From JAFNAG01 sp964353465 (GTDB lineage Bacteria > Acidobacteriota > UBA6911): a stretch of 7,853 nt of DNA. Under the pieces are notes generated by a model. The model made no database searches. It had not been told where the DNA came from and worked only from the letters and a program-made list of their open reading frames with translations. The first letter of the stretch is position 1, and every line of letters starts with the position of its first letter. The position numbers were made by a program, and so were the translations under genes. Location: the NCBI GenBank assembly GCA_964353465.1, contig CAYGWQ010000262.1, positions 1-7,853 of the forward strand, given 5' to 3'. Below are positions 6,801-7,853 of the stretch, one piece after another.

Positions 6801-7853
6801 TTGACGGACAAAGCATATATCCGCAATTTTTCCATCATCGCCCACATCGACCACGGCAAGTCGACCCTGGCCGATCGCCTGCTGGAGCTGACAGGGGCCC
6901 TCACCAAGCGGGAGATGTCCGATCAGGTGCTGGATGCCATGGACCTGGAGCGCGAGCGCGGCATCACCATCAAGGCTCACGCAGTGCGCTTGAAGTATCG
7001 CGCAGAGGACGGCAATGATTATATTTTGAATCTCATCGACACCCCCGGCCATGTCGATTTCTCCTATGAAGTCTCGCGCAGCCTCTCTGCGTGTGAGGGT
7101 GCACTTCTGATCGTGGACGCCTCGCAGGGAGTGGAGGCGCAAACTCTGGCCAATACCTATATGGCGCTGGATTACCGACTGGAGATCGTGCCGGTGGTCA
7201 ACAAGATCGATCTCCCCAGCGCCGACGTGGCCCGCACAAAAGAGCAAATCGAGAATATTATCGGATTGGATGCGAAGGGTGCGATTCTTGCCAGCGCGAA
7301 GGAGGGGGTGGGCACTGAGGATATACTCGAGGCGATCGTCCACCATATTCCGCCCCCCCGGGGCGAGTATGAAAAGCCGCTCAAAGCCCTTATCTTTGAT
7401 TCCTGGTTCGACCCGTACCGCGGCGTTATCGTGCTGATCCGGGTGGTTGACGGCACCTTGCGCCAGGGAATGAAAATCCGGCTCATAGCTACCCAGCAGG
7501 CGTTTACCGTGGAACAGGTGGGCGTGATCACTCCCAAATTCCAGACGGTGGAAGAACTATCGGTGGGAGAAGTGGGCTTTGTCGCAGCCGGCATCAGGCG
7601 TATTGCCGACTCCAAGATCGGCGACACCATCACCGATGATTTGCGCCCCACCGCCGAGCCGTTCCCCGGTTTCCAGGAAGTGAAGCCGATGGTCTTTGCC
7701 GGCTTGTATCCGATCGACAACGCCCAATACGAGGACCTGCGGGATGCGCTCGAGAAGCTCCAGCTCAACGACTCATCCTTCTTCTATGAGCCGGACACTT
7801 CGGGTGCGCTCGGATTCGGTTTCCGGTGCGGCTTCCTCGGCCTGCTGCACATG
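6801..7853 (+). CDS. lepA: Elongation factor 4 (LepA GTPase), N-terminal part, cut by the window edge
   Basis: LepA (EF4) is a translational GTPase that binds the ribosome and acts in elongation or initiation quality. The first 351 codons are visible of a usual total near 600, and the frame is open at the edge. It shows all GTPase motifs: G1 AHIDHGKST (14-22), G2 RERGITI (51-57), G3 DTPGH (80-84), G4 NKID (134-137) and G5 SAKEG (165-169). A domain II barrel follows (about 190-285), then the LepA-specific FRCGFLGLLHM (341-351) exactly at the end. The start is TTG at 6801: an in-frame TAA lies at 6774, no ATG or GTG intervenes, and the first in-frame ATG (6915) would remove the P-loop. GGGGA lies 9 nt upstream as a modest ribosome site. 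An ATG-only gene search would miss this gene. It is divergent from the transporter gene. Confidence 0.97.
   Translation, partial: MTDKAYIRNFSIIAHIDHGKSTLADRLLELTGALTKREMSDQVLDAMDLERERGITIKAHAVRLKYRAEDGNDYILNLIDTPGHVDFSYEVSRSLSACEGALLIVDASQGVEAQTLANTYMALDYRLEIVPVVNKIDLPSADVARTKEQIENIIGLDAKGAILASAKEGVGTEDILEAIVHHIPPPRGEYEKPLKALIFDSWFDPYRGVIVLIRVVDGTLRQGMKIRLIATQQAFTVEQVGVITPKFQTVEELSVGEVGFVAAGIRRIADSKIGDTITDDLRPTAEPFPGFQEVKPMVFAGLYPIDNAQYEDLRDALEKLQLNDSSFFYEPDTSGALGFGFRCGFLGLLHM

Noticed and set aside
6614..6907. Upstream extension of the transporter gene by 98 codons
   Set aside because: It would overlap the lepA start antisense and run through the 58-bp palindrome, and it encodes no membrane or signal sequence. 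The ATG at 6613 has a GGAG box.
6012..7346. 444-codon minus-strand frame across the transporter and lepA starts
   Set aside because: It reads lepA antisense and the transporter in the wrong frame. The true frames are clear.
7172..7768. 198-codon minus-strand frame opposite lepA
   Set aside because: It is antisense to conserved LepA domains, with Ser-rich low-complexity composition and no motif.

Overview
This 7.85 kb window is a stretch of bacterial chromosome with a GC content of roughly 58-60% judged by eye. It carries four complete housekeeping-type genes and the first 351 codons of a fifth. The protein styles (a Bacillus-like AroA, an Nth with a LSLRTKD segment, a TTG-started LepA) and the many 7-bp and 9-bp tandem repeats between genes fit a soil bacterium of the Acidobacteriota type. 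That placement is an inference from pattern memory and was not tested.

Layout. Bases 1-153 hold no supportable gene. On the minus strand, uvrB (3545 to 1461) and aroA (1464 to 154) form a two-gene operon joined by an ATGA stop/start overlap. A TATAAT box about 65 bp upstream of uvrB is a plausible promoter. Bases 3546-4536 form a gene-free island of about 990 bp, unusually rich in repeats: a 9-bp repeat unit at 3761, CAGGAGT heptamers at 3819, a 278-bp element bounded by 24-bp terminal inverted repeats (4098-4375), and three 9-bp units ending 24 bp before nth. nth (4537-5196, plus strand) then converges on an MdtG-like MFS transporter gene (6613 to 5300, minus strand). Both genes run at their 3' ends into heptamer repeat arrays that are inverted relative to each other, and the array on the transporter side encodes the protein's C-terminal tail. 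The transporter and lepA (6801 onward, plus strand) are divergent, and their shared 187-bp upstream region holds a 58-bp imperfect palindrome and an extended -10 box for lepA.

Functions. UvrB (nucleotide excision repair) and Nth (base excision repair of oxidised pyrimidines) are DNA-repair proteins on either side of the repeat island. AroA is the sixth step of the shikimate pathway, the transporter is a probable drug or metabolite exporter, and LepA is a ribosome-associated GTPase. These genes do not form an evident pathway together. I see no new defence system, CRISPR array or transposase. The part of the window that deserves attention is the repeat architecture between and at the ends of the genes.
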